DNA of 64,000 nucleotides. Origin: Putridiphycobacter sp045110285. GTDB taxonomy: Bacteria > Bacteroidota > Bacteroidia > Flavobacteriales_D > Crocinitomicaceae. The notes beneath the pieces were generated by a model that did not search any database, had not been told where the DNA came from, and saw nothing but the letters and a program-made list of their open reading frames with translations. The stretch spans positions 1 to 64,000 of the forward strand of contig JBGCGA010000047.1 of NCBI GenBank assembly GCA_045110285.1, in the 5' to 3' direction. Positions 41,943 through 51,277 of this stretch are shown here, one piece after another; positions within the stretch are counted from its first letter, which is position 1; every line of letters starts with the position of its first letter. Position numbers and translations under genes: made by a program.

Positions 41943-42565
41943 GAATAAGCAACCACTTCTTGAACTTCTTCAAGGTTACTCTTTAATAAAGTTTCAATTC
42001 CGCCTTTTAATGTTTGAGTTGATGAAGGACAACCCGCACATGAGCCTTTTAGTTCAACATAAACTTTACCATCATTAAAACCAATAAAGTCAATTGCGCC
42101 ACCATCATTTTCTACTGCAGGTCTTACATATTCATTTAGTAAGTTAACAATTGCTCCATCTAATGCACTAGCCTCAAAATTTGGTCTATCCGTCAATTTT
42201 TCCTTCACTGAATTTTCAGAACTATTTGGAATTGGCAGACCTGGTTCGTTCGGAGCTGGCATTCTAATAATAACTTCTTTTCCGTTAGCTATCCATTCAC
42301 GGATGAATTCACGTACCTCCATAACAATAAAATCCCAATCAATATTATCAGTTTTGGTGATTGTAATAAAGTTACCAGCCATAAAAACGCCATCTACAAA
42401 AGGAAAATTAAATAGAGCTTCTGCCAGAGGAGAATAACCCTTCGCTTGCTCCATGTTTTCAAAAACTACATTATTATCCGACAAAACTAAATGCTTGTTT
42501 GAAACGAATTTCATTGTAGCAGGGTTAGGTGTCATTTCGGCATATAATGTTACTGGAACTTGCAT
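41939..42565 (-). CDS. NifU-like iron-sulfur cluster carrier (Nfu type)
   Basis: 208 residues: an Nfu N-terminal domain (about 4-90, LYAEMTPNPATMKFVSN) and a C-terminal NifU domain (about 130-205) with the cluster-binding CxxC in KGSCAGCPSS (Cys176 and Cys179). Delivers Fe-S clusters to target enzymes. The two-domain layout matches mitochondrial NFU1. A -7 element lies upstream at 42590-42597 on the minus strand. Confidence 0.93.
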   Translation of the reverse strand: MQVPVTLYAEMTPNPATMKFVSNKHLVLSDNNVVFENMEQAKGYSPLAEALFNFPFVDGVFMAGNFITITKTDNIDWDFIVMEVREFIREWIANGKEVIIRMPAPNEPGLPIPNSSENSVKEKLTDRPNFEASALDGAIVNLLNEYVRPAVENDGGAIDFIGFNDGKVYVELKGSCAGCPSSTQTLKGGIETLLKSNLEEVQEVVAYS

Positions 42566-42589
42566 AAGTATTGTTTTTGATTAACTGTA

Positions 42590-42597
42590 CAAATTTA
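42590..42597 (-). promoter_or_regulatory. Likely -7 element (TAAATTTG) of the Nfu gene
   Basis: The complement of 42590-42597 reads TAAATTTG, matching TAnnTTTG, 25 nt before the ATG. No good -33. Confidence 0.4.
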
Positions 42598-42649
42598 CTA
42601 GGTTTACAATAATTAATCGAATCTATTTTCTTATAAAATTAAAAAAATG

Positions 42650-42657
42650 TAATTTTG
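42650..42657 (+). promoter_or_regulatory. Likely -7 element (TAATTTTG) of the metal operon
   Basis: Matches TAnnTTTG and ends only 4 nt before the GTG start at 42662, so the mRNA would have essentially no leader. Confidence 0.4.
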
Positions 42658-42661
42658 TATC

Positions 42662-43039
42662 GTGAAGCAACTTATTCGCCTCTTGTTTTTATGTTTGGCT
42701 ATTGTATTTTCTTTTGGATTTACAGTAAGTACTTCTCCATGTCAAAAACAAGATACCGAAACCCATAGTTGTTGCCAACAATCGAAAAAGCATAGCAGTC
42801 CAAAAAAATGTAAGGGTGATTGCTGTGTGCAAGCTAATACTGTAACAAAAATTGAGGAGGTAGAACAGGTTAGCGAGGTAAAACTAGATTTAAGAGTTGT
42901 TTCTAGTATTAAGGTTTACAAAAATTGCACTACTTCTAATGTTATAAGTAAAAAATTAGTTGATTTTGCATTTTACAAAAATCCTGTTTTAAATAAACCA
43001 AGCTTTGTTCAAAGCTGTACCCAAAATTGGTTAATTTGA
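42662..43039 (+). CDS. Small exported Cys-rich protein (possible HYC_CC_PP-type), GTG start
   Basis: 125 residues with a signal peptide (to about 24) followed by a Cys/His/Lys-rich segment: SPCQKQDTETHSCCQQSKKH (Cys27, Cys37, Cys38) then KKCKGDCC (Cys50, Cys54, Cys55), and a mixed C-terminal part. The clustered CC pairs suggest metal or heme handling, and it leads a TonB receptor and a heavy-metal-associated protein. It may belong to the Bacteroidota HYC_CC_PP group; I am not certain. The only in-frame start near the signal peptide is GTG 42662. Confidence 0.72.
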   Translation: MKQLIRLLFLCLAIVFSFGFTVSTSPCQKQDTETHSCCQQSKKHSSPKKCKGDCCVQANTVTKIEEVEQVSEVKLDLRVVSSIKVYKNCTTSNVISKKLVDFAFYKNPVLNKPSFVQSCTQNWLI

Positions 43040-43091
43040 TTTCTATTTTCTGAAAAAATTCAGTCAATAATCATCAATAAATACCAATTAA

Positions 43092-45287
43092 ATGTTACAA
43101 ATAAAATTAATAATTATCATATTAATTGCTTCGTTTTCTGCCTATTCACAAAATATACAAGGCCAAGTAATTAATAAAAAATCGAAAGAGGGCATACCAT
43201 TTTCTGTTCTAAGATGGCAAGGTAACTCTGCACGTGCAGACAGAGATGGTTTTTTTAATATTACGGCATCTAAATTTCCAGTTATGCTTGTAGTTCAACA
43301 AGTAGGTTTTCAGGAAGATAGCCTTATTATTAATCAACCAACTAAAAACATAATATTTAGTTTGTCTGCTTACGATACTTTAAATACGGTAGTAGTTAAT
43401 GGCAAAAACGAAGGAAAAAGCATTGATTTATTAAGTGCTCAACATACAGAAACAATTGGTCAAGAAGAGCTAAGGAAGGCGGCTTGTTGTAATTTATCGG
43501 AGTCGTTTGAAACTAATGCGTCTGTTGATGTTAGTCTAACTGATGCTGTATCAGGTGCAAAAAAAATACAAATGTTAGGCTTAGATGGCATTTATGCCCA
43601 AATTCAGTGGGAAAATATTCCATTAGTTCGCGGTTTGGCATCATCATATGGTTTAGGGTTTATTCCTGGAACTTGGATTGAGTCTATTCAAATTACAAAA
43701 GGCACAGGGCCTGTCGTTAATGGGTATGAATCGGTTGCAGGCTTAATTAATTTGCAAATAAAGGAACCAAGTAATAACGAAAAGCTTTATCTGAACACCT
43801 ACGCAAACCGATTTGGAAGAGCAGAGCTTAACATACACGGTGGGCAAAAAGTGGGCAATTGGAAAACCATGAGTTTTTTGAACTTAGCAAATACTTTTGT
43901 TGAAGTAGATGAAAATAAAGATGGTTTTAAAGATTTGCCTGTAGGATTTTCAGGCGCTTTTTTAAATCGCTGGGAAAGAAGGGGTAAAAATATGGAAAGT
44001 AAGCTTGGAGTGCGAGGAATTTATGTAGATAAAGTGGGTGGCCAATTGGGATATACTTCTGAAAGTAATGATCCGCTTTTATATGGTATAGATTTAAAAA
44101 CGAAGGACTTAGAAGTGTTCGCTAAAAATGGTTTTTTTCCAAAAAAAAGAAAACAATCAAGCATAGGAACTATTGTTGAAGGTAAATTTCATTCTACAGA
44201 AAGTAACTTCGGACTAAACACTTATACCGGAAATCAACAAAAACTTTATACCAATTTTATTTATAGCGATATTATTAGAAATACCAATCATACATACAAA
44301 ACAGGCGCAAGCTTTATACTGGATAACTACAACCAAACTTTTCGTGATTCCAATTTTGTAAGAACTGAAGTTGTGCCAGGTATATTTTTCGAATACACCT
44401 ATCGTTTTCTGAAAAAAGTAACAGTGGTTGCAGGCTTAAGAAATGATTATCACAATTTATTTGGCAATATATTTTCGCCACGGCTACATGCTAAATGGAA
44501 TATTAGTCCTCAAAACGCTTTGCGAATTACAGCAGGAAAAGGCACAAGGGTGTCTAATCCCTTTGCTGATTATTCCAGCTTAATGGCAAGTAACAGACAA
44601 TGGATTATTTCTCCAAACTTATTGCCCGAAGAAGCCATAAATGCAGGACTAACTTTTACACAAAAGTTTATTACAAACGATAATGTGAGTGTTTTAACTT
44701 TGGACTATTTTTATACTACTTTTTTGAATCAAGTGATTACCGACATGGATATTAATTCTGCACAACTGCATGTATATAATGCCATGGGAACTTCTTTTTC
44801 ACATAGTTTTCAAGCAGAGTTAAGCATTAAGCCAATTGATCAACTTGAATTAAGAACAGCTTATAAGTACTATAACGTAAGAGCTGAATTTGCAGGAGAA
44901 TTGCAACAAAGAGCTTTTGTGCCAAAGCAAAGATTACTGCTTAATGGAGGATATACTACCCAAAATAAAAAATGGAGTTTTGACTTAACAGGAAATTGGA
45001 TAGGTGTTAAACGTTTACCAAGCACGGTTAATAATCCATCACCATATCGTCGAGCATTGAAATCTGAAAATTATTGGTTATTAAATAGCCAAATAACCTA
45101 TAAACGACCAAAAATTAGTCTTTATATTGGTGGGGAAAATTTATTAAATTACACCCAGCAAAGGGCCATTATAGCGCCAGACGACCCTTTTGGTGCATAT
45201 TTTGATGCTTCACAAATATGGGCACCAATAACCGGCATTAATATTTATGCTGGACTACATTACACAATTAAACACAAAAAGAAATAA
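43092..45287 (+). CDS. TonB-dependent receptor of a putative metal-uptake operon
   Basis: 731 residues with a signal peptide (to about 19), a carboxypeptidase-like domain (20-105), a plug (about 115-225, with the Cys pair in RKAACCNLSESFETN and GAKKIQMLGLDG) and a beta barrel ending in YTIKHKKK. Receptors with the ACCNLSESFE motif recur in Bacteroidota next to heavy-metal-associated proteins. The ligand is probably a metal complex (copper is the usual guess). The HMA gene follows after 2 nt. Confidence 0.88.
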   Translation: MLQIKLIIIILIASFSAYSQNIQGQVINKKSKEGIPFSVLRWQGNSARADRDGFFNITASKFPVMLVVQQVGFQEDSLIINQPTKNIIFSLSAYDTLNTVVVNGKNEGKSIDLLSAQHTETIGQEELRKAACCNLSESFETNASVDVSLTDAVSGAKKIQMLGLDGIYAQIQWENIPLVRGLASSYGLGFIPGTWIESIQITKGTGPVVNGYESVAGLINLQIKEPSNNEKLYLNTYANRFGRAELNIHGGQKVGNWKTMSFLNLANTFVEVDENKDGFKDLPVGFSGAFLNRWERRGKNMESKLGVRGIYVDKVGGQLGYTSESNDPLLYGIDLKTKDLEVFAKNGFFPKKRKQSSIGTIVEGKFHSTESNFGLNTYTGNQQKLYTNFIYSDIIRNTNHTYKTGASFILDNYNQTFRDSNFVRTEVVPGIFFEYTYRFLKKVTVVAGLRNDYHNLFGNIFSPRLHAKWNISPQNALRITAGKGTRVSNPFADYSSLMASNRQWIISPNLLPEEAINAGLTFTQKFITNDNVSVLTLDYFYTTFLNQVITDMDINSAQLHVYNAMGTSFSHSFQAELSIKPIDQLELRTAYKYYNVRAEFAGELQQRAFVPKQRLLLNGGYTTQNKKWSFDLTGNWIGVKRLPSTVNNPSPYRRALKSENYWLLNSQITYKRPKISLYIGGENLLNYTQQRAIIAPDDPFGAYFDASQIWAPITGINIYAGLHYTIKHKKK

Positions 45288-45289
45288 TT

Positions 45290-45640
45290 ATGAAAACAGT
45301 ATTTTTAACTATTTTATTGAGTTTTGCTACAATGGCATTGGCTCAAAAAGCACCAAAATTTCAAACCATTGAAGTTAAAACTAGCGCAATTTGCGGCGAG
45401 TGTAAAGAGCGAATTGAAAATAAACTAAACTATTCAAAAGGCGTAAAGTTTGCCAATTTAGACTTAGATACAAAAGTTGTCAAGGTAAAATTTAAAACTA
45501 AAAAATTATCTGAAGCTGAAGTAAAAGCACTAATTGCCTCTTTAGGTTACCATGCGGGTGATGTAGCAAGAGATGATACAGCATTTGATAGTCTACCTGG
45601 TTGTTGTCAGGATCCTAATGCAAAATGTAGCGGAAAATAG
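45290..45640 (+). CDS. Periplasmic heavy-metal-associated (HMA) domain protein
   Basis: 116 residues: signal peptide (to about 19, MALAQ), then one ferredoxin-like HMA domain (about 24-92) with the metal-binding pair CGEC (Cys35, Cys38), and a C-terminal Cys cluster PGCCQDPNAKC. Likely a periplasmic metal chaperone taking metal from the TonB receptor. The first site is CGEC rather than the usual GMxCxxC. Starts 2 nt after the receptor stop. Confidence 0.88.
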   Translation: MKTVFLTILLSFATMALAQKAPKFQTIEVKTSAICGECKERIENKLNYSKGVKFANLDLDTKVVKVKFKTKKLSEAEVKALIASLGYHAGDVARDDTAFDSLPGCCQDPNAKCSGK

Positions 45641-45651
45641 AGAGCTATTTA

Positions 45652-46749
45652 ATGGAACTTGAAGGACCATTCAAAAAAATAATTCATGTGGACATGGATG
45701 CATTTTATGCTTCTGTTGAGCAATTGGATAACCCTGAATTAAAAGGCAAACCATTAGCGGTGGGCGGCAGTGCCGAAAGGGGCGTGGTGGCTGCCGCTAG
45801 TTATGAGGCCCGAAAATTTGGAGTCCGATCAGCCATGTCAAGCGTTTTAGCCAAAAAGAAATGTGCTGAATTAATTTTTGTGAGGCCTCGTTTTGACCGG
45901 TATAAAGAAGTATCGGAAATTATTAGATCCATTTTTTTTGAATATTCTGATTTGGTAGAGCCCTTATCTTTAGACGAGGCTTTTATTGATGTGAGCGTCA
46001 ATAAAAAAGAAATGGAATCTGCGAATGACATTGCACGTGAAATCCGCCAAAAGATATTTGCTGAAACTGGCTTAACAGCTTCAGCAGGCATTTCTATTAA
46101 TAAGTTTACTGCTAAAATTGCAAGTGATATTAATAAGCCAAATGGCCAAAAAACCATTCACCCTTCTGAAGTTTTAAAGTTTTTAGAACGATTACCTATT
46201 AAAAAATTCTTTGGTGTGGGCGCTGCTACTGCCAAAAAAATGAATGAGTGGGGCATTTATAATGGCTACGATTTAAAACAACATACCCAAGCTTTTTTAA
46301 CCACTAATTTTGGTAAATCAGGTAATCATTTTTACAATATTGTTAGAGGCGTTCAGCATAGTAAAGTGCAACCAAACCGAACTCGAAAATCAGTTGGGGC
46401 TGAACGCACATTCAATCAAAACATCACTAGCGAAAGTTTTATGTTAGAAAAGCTAGATGACATTGCCAACGAGCTAGAAAAAAGACTTATTAAGACTAAT
46501 AATTCAGGAAAAACAGTAACGATTAAAATAAAATTTAGCGATTTTACTCAAATTACAAGGAGTAAAACACAGGGTGAATTGCTCCAATCAAAAGCTAGTT
46601 TTTTCCCATTAATTGAAGATTTACTTTACCAAGAAGAGTTTAAAAAATCAGTCAGACTTTTAGGTATATCTATCACCAATTTAAATGATAATGAAGCAAT
46701 AGAGAAGTTGCAAAGTGTGCAGCTGAAGTTTGACTTTTTTGGGAGGTGA
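45652..46749 (+). CDS. dinB: DNA polymerase IV (Y-family)
   Basis: Translesion DNA polymerase, 365 residues. Catalytic Asp14/Asp16 lie in HVDMDAFYASVE, and SLDEAFIDV holds the second acidic pair. GISINKFTAKIASD, the HhH region KKFFGVGAATAKKM and a little-finger domain follow. A beta-clamp binding tail VQLKFDFF is at the C-terminus. It starts 11 nt after the HMA gene; this may be chance adjacency rather than shared function. Confidence 0.95.
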   Translation: MELEGPFKKIIHVDMDAFYASVEQLDNPELKGKPLAVGGSAERGVVAAASYEARKFGVRSAMSSVLAKKKCAELIFVRPRFDRYKEVSEIIRSIFFEYSDLVEPLSLDEAFIDVSVNKKEMESANDIAREIRQKIFAETGLTASAGISINKFTAKIASDINKPNGQKTIHPSEVLKFLERLPIKKFFGVGAATAKKMNEWGIYNGYDLKQHTQAFLTTNFGKSGNHFYNIVRGVQHSKVQPNRTRKSVGAERTFNQNITSESFMLEKLDDIANELEKRLIKTNNSGKTVTIKIKFSDFTQITRSKTQGELLQSKASFFPLIEDLLYQEEFKKSVRLLGISITNLNDNEAIEKLQSVQLKFDFFGR

Positions 46750-46857
46750 GTTAAAAAAAGCCCCTGTTTAAAAAAGCAATTTCCGGAATGAATATTTCTT
46801 TTGAGCACTGTGAATGCAACCCTTCATTAGAAAATTGCATCAGAAAAGAAAAAGATT

Positions 46858-48414
46858 ATGGAAAAGTGCTTAGTATTTACATTTGTTCTTTTCATTCAAT
46901 GCACTGTTTTGAATGCTCAAGACGGAATATTAGATAATTCTTTCGATTCGGATGGAATAGTAACAATGGACATTAATTCTTCTAATGATGTGATGAAATC
47001 TATCATTACACAGCCGGATGGTAAAATAATTGTTGCTGGTTATACGTCTGATATGATTTCTGATCAATTTTGTGTGGTTCGATTCAACTCGGATGGTTCA
47101 TTAGATAATAGTTTTGGGTTGAATGGAGTTGTAACCACACCCTTTCCATTCACAAGTGTGGCCAGTGATATGGCCTTGCAAGCAAATGGTAAAATTATAG
47201 TTGCTGGACATACTTGGAGTGGTACGCAGAATAATTTTGCCTTGGCAAGATATAATGCTGATGGTTCCTTGGATGTTTCTTTTGGTAATTCAGGGCTAAT
47301 TAGTACCTCTATAATTAGTAGTAGTGCTATAGCAAAAGTACTAGAAATTCAAAATGATGGTAAAATTATTGTTGGAGGGACGGTTATGGATTCTCCACCA
47401 GATGGTTCTTCGCTGGCTATTGTTAGGTATAATCAAAACGGCACGTTAGATAATACATTTGGAATTGGAGGTGTTTCAACAACTGATGTAGCACCAGGTT
47501 TTGGATTAACTGCTCTTGATATAATTAATGATTTGATTATTCAACTAGACGGAAAAATGGTCGTGTGTGGAAATTCTGGACCAGATGGAGTGCTTCTAAG
47601 GTATAATACTGATGGAAGCTTAGATTCGAGCTTTGGTTTGAATGGCGTAGTAATTGAGAATTTTTCTGCAAGTGGAATGACTGTGTTAAACGGAGTTGAT
47701 ATTCAACAAGGGGGAAAAATAGTTGCAGTGGGTTTTGTAACTGGCATGAATGGGTTTAGTGATATGATAGTAACTAGATATATTACAGATGGAAGTTTGG
47801 ATACAAGCTTTGGAAGTTTAGGACTACTAACTGAATCATTAAGCCCTTCGCAAGATGGCGCACAGGATATTTGCTTACAACAAGATGGTAAGATTTTAGT
47901 AGCTGGAAATATTGCAGATTCCATTTATAATTTTGGACTTGTTAGATACCACCCAGATGGGAGCACAGACTCAACCTTTGGTTCAAACGGAGTTGCTAAA
48001 ACTGCAATTAACGCTGAGTCTAGCTACCTTCATGCAATTGCAATTCAAACTGATGGTAAAATATTAGCAACAGGCTCAATTGGTGCAGACCCTACCGATT
48101 TAGCAATTGTTAGATATTCTTCAACAGTATTATCGGTAAAAAATTCAGAGATAGAATTTGAGAATGTTATGCTGTATCCTAATCCAACACTTGGTCCATT
48201 AAATATAAGTTTTATACCAAAACAAGCAGGAGGTGTTTCTTTAAAGTTATTTGACTGTCAGGGTCGTTTGTTGGAAGAAAAACTTTATCGCAATGCAGTG
48301 GAAGGTGAAAAAAAAGTAGAAACACTGCGATTAGAGAGCTATTCAACTGGAGTTTATTTTATCAGTATAATTTCCTCAAATACTCAACGAACATTTAAAG
48401 TGATAAAAAAGTGA
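46858..48414 (+). CDS. Delta-60 repeat protein with T9SS type A sorting domain
   Basis: 518 residues: signal peptide (cleavage near LNAQ), seven delta-60 repeats with the core Q-x-x-GKI-[IL]-V-[AG]-G (QPDGKIIVAG, QANGKIIVAG, QNDGKIIVGG, QLDGKMVVCG, QQGGKIVAVG, QQDGKILVAG, QTDGKILATG), each followed by RYxxDGSLDxSFG. This forms a beta-propeller-like solenoid. A T9SS C-terminal sorting domain follows (about 440-518, MLYPNPTLGPLNISF, GVYFISI). Exported to the surface or medium; ligand unknown. Confidence 0.9.
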   Translation: MEKCLVFTFVLFIQCTVLNAQDGILDNSFDSDGIVTMDINSSNDVMKSIITQPDGKIIVAGYTSDMISDQFCVVRFNSDGSLDNSFGLNGVVTTPFPFTSVASDMALQANGKIIVAGHTWSGTQNNFALARYNADGSLDVSFGNSGLISTSIISSSAIAKVLEIQNDGKIIVGGTVMDSPPDGSSLAIVRYNQNGTLDNTFGIGGVSTTDVAPGFGLTALDIINDLIIQLDGKMVVCGNSGPDGVLLRYNTDGSLDSSFGLNGVVIENFSASGMTVLNGVDIQQGGKIVAVGFVTGMNGFSDMIVTRYITDGSLDTSFGSLGLLTESLSPSQDGAQDICLQQDGKILVAGNIADSIYNFGLVRYHPDGSTDSTFGSNGVAKTAINAESSYLHAIAIQTDGKILATGSIGADPTDLAIVRYSSTVLSVKNSEIEFENVMLYPNPTLGPLNISFIPKQAGGVSLKLFDCQGRLLEEKLYRNAVEGEKKVETLRLESYSTGVYFISIISSNTQRTFKVIKK

Positions 48415-48545
48415 TGATTACACTTGGTTTGTGAAATCTTGAACTTAGAATTTGAAAAAAGCCTAATGTTATCCATATCTAAGTAAAAAACAATTGATAA
48501 CTATCAGTTTTTTCGATATTTTAAAATAAAAGAGATCCTTTTGCC

Positions 48546-48553
48546 TAATTTTG
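48546..48553 (+). promoter_or_regulatory. Likely -7 element (TAATTTTG)
   Basis: Matches TAnnTTTG, 17 nt before ATG 48571. It lies within the longer open frame from TTG 48541, which favours the ATG start. Confidence 0.42.
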
Positions 48554-48570
48554 GTGCCAAACGATTTAAT

Positions 48571-49074
48571 ATGCAGTTGAAAGCATTAAAATATACGAGA
48601 CTTGTTTCTGTTTTTTTACTATTCCTAACCATTGCCAATAGCGGCTTTTCACAAAGCTCTGTGAAACAGGAAAAAATGGCGCAGTTAAGCTTTATGGTAG
48701 GCGACTGGGTTGGAACTTCAAAAACAATTAAGAATGATAGCGTGGTTTCAGAGGTGCCTGCTTTGCAAAAAATCAAGTACGATTTAAATAAGCATATTAT
48801 TATTATCGACTTACGATCAGAAACGTTGCAACTGCATACTATTATTTACTTTGATGAGAAGAAAAGGAAATACATGTATCATCCTTTTTCGGAAGGGGGA
48901 ACCGGTCAGTTACCAGCCGAATTAATAGATGGCCAACTAATTGTATATGCCAGTAAGGATAGAAGGTATATATTTAGTGCAAAAGACAAAAATGGTTTTC
49001 AAGAATATGGAGAAAGGTTGGTTGATGGAAAGTGGGAGCGCTATTTTGAAGACAACTTTACCAATTCGCAGTGA
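48571..49074 (+). CDS. Exported DUF1579-like protein
   Basis: 167 residues: signal peptide (cleavage near GFSQ) then a small beta-barrel-like domain with MAQLSFMVGDWVGTSKTI, IIYFDEKKRKYMYHPFSEGG and QEYGERLVDGKWERYFED. The FMVGDWxG start is typical of DUF1579 and related lipocalin-like domains. Function unknown. Its stop overlaps the GTG of the next gene (GTGA), suggesting coupled translation with the DUF2490 and CotH genes. Confidence 0.75.
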   Translation: MQLKALKYTRLVSVFLLFLTIANSGFSQSSVKQEKMAQLSFMVGDWVGTSKTIKNDSVVSEVPALQKIKYDLNKHIIIIDLRSETLQLHTIIYFDEKKRKYMYHPFSEGGTGQLPAELIDGQLIVYASKDRRYIFSAKDKNGFQEYGERLVDGKWERYFEDNFTNSQ

Positions 49075-49790
49075 AAATTAGTTTAAAAGATATTTTTCAA
49101 ATGGGTTTTGGTACTATTAAAATTCTGGCAACACTTGTTTTGTTGTTTCCAATAGTCGCTTTATGTCAGCAAACCAAAGTGACACAAGATTTTGGTTCCT
49201 GGCTTGGAATAGATATTGAGAAAAAGATTTCGAAAAATTTTAAGATTTCGGTCGACCAACAGATTCGATTTTACACAAATCTTTCAGAATTTGATGACTA
49301 TTTAATTGACCTTGGAGGTAATTATAAAATCAATAAAAACTTTAAGCTAGCTGCAATGATTCGTTATACTTATAATGCCAAAAGATTTGATGACGTAGAG
49401 TTCAATTATCGATACAATTTTGACTTGAAATTTAAAGGAGCACTAACAAAAAAATTAACGCTGCACAATCGGTTAAGGTATCAGCGAGAACACACAAATA
49501 TTTTTTCTTCAAACGAACCGCTTATTTTTCCTTTTTCGGCCATAAGAAACATGGTGGAACTAAAGTACAAGGTTAATAAAAAGCATCAACTTCTATTTTC
49601 TACTGAGGCGTTTCGAAGATTTGAAGCATTTAAACTTCCTTACTTCAGCAGGTTTCGGCTTTATTTAGGAGATGAGTTTGATACAAAAATCGGGGAGTTA
49701 AGCCTTTCCTTGGGCTATGAACAAGAATTAAATAATGCTTACCCTCTAAAGTTTTTGTTTTTGAAGGCAATGTTTGAAATTAAATTATGA
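49071..49790 (+). CDS. DUF2490 outer-membrane protein
   Basis: 239 residues with a signal peptide (cleavage near ALCQQ) and a beta-barrel-like body of about ten strands (FGSWLGIDIEKKI, KISVDQQIRFY, LAAMIRYTYNAK, LTLHNRLRYQREH, ending FEIKL). Fits DUF2490. The start is GTG 49071, overlapping the upstream stop; an internal ATG at 49101 would also leave a signal peptide. The next gene starts inside its stop (ATGA, 49787). Confidence 0.8.
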   Translation: MKISLKDIFQMGFGTIKILATLVLLFPIVALCQQTKVTQDFGSWLGIDIEKKISKNFKISVDQQIRFYTNLSEFDDYLIDLGGNYKINKNFKLAAMIRYTYNAKRFDDVEFNYRYNFDLKFKGALTKKLTLHNRLRYQREHTNIFSSNEPLIFPFSAIRNMVELKYKVNKKHQLLFSTEAFRRFEAFKLPYFSRFRLYLGDEFDTKIGELSLSLGYEQELNNAYPLKFLFLKAMFEIKL

Positions 49791-51277
49791 GGTATAGTTA
49801 TTCAATTTTATTACTAATTATTTTTGTGAGTTTTCAGTCTTGCTACAAAGAAGAGTTGATTTACAACGCTGAAGTAGATAAAAATTTTGAAATACCTTTT
49901 ATACTAAGAATAAACGGTAAGGCTTGTGTTTATGATCATACAGAAAAAAGTCTTAGATGTTCAATAGATAGCAGTAGTATCAATAATTTTGAGCCTATTG
50001 TAGATTTTCAATTGTATTCAGATATTAGTTTTGAAGGGAATAAATTAATAAACGGAGCAAAGAATAACTTGGGCAAGATAGAATTTGGTAAAACTTATAA
50101 GATTGAAGTCTTCTCATCAAATAAACATCAAGAGTTAACTCTGGTGTTTACTAACCTTCCTACAGTTCAAATTATTACTAAAAACTCAGTTTTTGATGAA
50201 CCGAAAACCACCGCGAAAATTACAGTGAATTATCCGGAATTGGAAAAGGAAAGTGATGTAGAATTTATTGGAATAGAGTATAGGGGGGCTACATCACAAA
50301 AATATCCAAAAAAATCGTTTGGTTTTTCAGTGAGAGGAGCTAAGGGTTTAAGTCAGAATATAGCGAGTTCATTTTTCGAGTTTGAAAGTGCGAATGAGTG
50401 GATTTTAGATGCCATGTGGGTTGATAAAGGGCGCATACGTAATAAAACTGCATTCGAAGTATGGAATAAAATCAATCAAAATGAACAACAAACTGTAGGA
50501 TCTAAATTAGTTGAGCTGTATATTAATAATAATTTTCAAGGTTTATATGCCTTTAATGAAAAGATGAATGCAGAGCGTTTGAGTTTAAATAATCAAGGAG
50601 CAGTATTATATAAGGCAGTTGAATGGGAAGGTGGAGCAACCCGGTTTGAAACATATGAAAACAACGCAACAATTAATTCTTATTGGAGCGGTTGGGAACA
50701 AGAATATCCCGATCCTAGAATTGAAGTGAATTGGAATCCACTCAACGAACTGAGAGCGCTTATAGTTAATGGTAGTAATGATCAGTTCGTTTCACGAATT
50801 GAAAGCCTAATAAATATAGATAACTGTATTGATTACTACATATTTCTTAACCTTATTTCGGCAAATGACAATACAGGTAAAAACACTTTTTTATTTAAGA
50901 AAAACAATCAGGCAAAATTTGAAATTATTCCTTGGGACTTAGATGGCACTTTTGGGATTCTGTGGAACGGCAATAAAGTAGGGCATAAATTACTCTTATC
51001 TAACAATTTATTTGATCGATTATTGGCAGTTAAGAATTTTAATTTTGCTTCAAAACTAAAGGAAAGATGGACATTTTTGAGAAGTGATATTCTGTCAGAA
51101 ATAGCCTTAAAAAATGGCTTTGCTACTAATTTTAGCCCCATTCAAAAGTCTGGTATTCTAGAATTAGAAAATAAAAAGTGGGCGACTTATATTGATCTAA
51201 CTGCAGAGAAACTGTATCTATTAAATTGGATTTCTAGTCGGCTTATTTTTTTAGATGCTTATTTTGACAATCTATGA
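49787..51277 (+). CDS. CotH kinase family lipoprotein
   Basis: 496-residue lipoprotein (lipid Cys19 in FQSC) with a CotH atypical kinase domain (about 155-430): RGATSQKYPKKSFGFSVRG, WILDAMWVDKGRIRNKTAF, LVELYINNNFQGLYAFNEKM, and DLDGTFG as the metal-binding acid. A second, differently arranged CotH protein is at 26789. The gene overlaps DUF2490 by 4 nt; such CotH/DUF2490 pairs suggest an envelope phosphorylation system. Its stop codon abuts the pseudogene on the other strand. Confidence 0.85.
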   Translation: MRYSYSILLLIIFVSFQSCYKEELIYNAEVDKNFEIPFILRINGKACVYDHTEKSLRCSIDSSSINNFEPIVDFQLYSDISFEGNKLINGAKNNLGKIEFGKTYKIEVFSSNKHQELTLVFTNLPTVQIITKNSVFDEPKTTAKITVNYPELEKESDVEFIGIEYRGATSQKYPKKSFGFSVRGAKGLSQNIASSFFEFESANEWILDAMWVDKGRIRNKTAFEVWNKINQNEQQTVGSKLVELYINNNFQGLYAFNEKMNAERLSLNNQGAVLYKAVEWEGGATRFETYENNATINSYWSGWEQEYPDPRIEVNWNPLNELRALIVNGSNDQFVSRIESLINIDNCIDYYIFLNLISANDNTGKNTFLFKKNNQAKFEIIPWDLDGTFGILWNGNKVGHKLLLSNNLFDRLLAVKNFNFASKLKERWTFLRSDILSEIALKNGFATNFSPIQKSGILELENKKWATYIDLTAEKLYLLNWISSRLIFLDAYFDNL

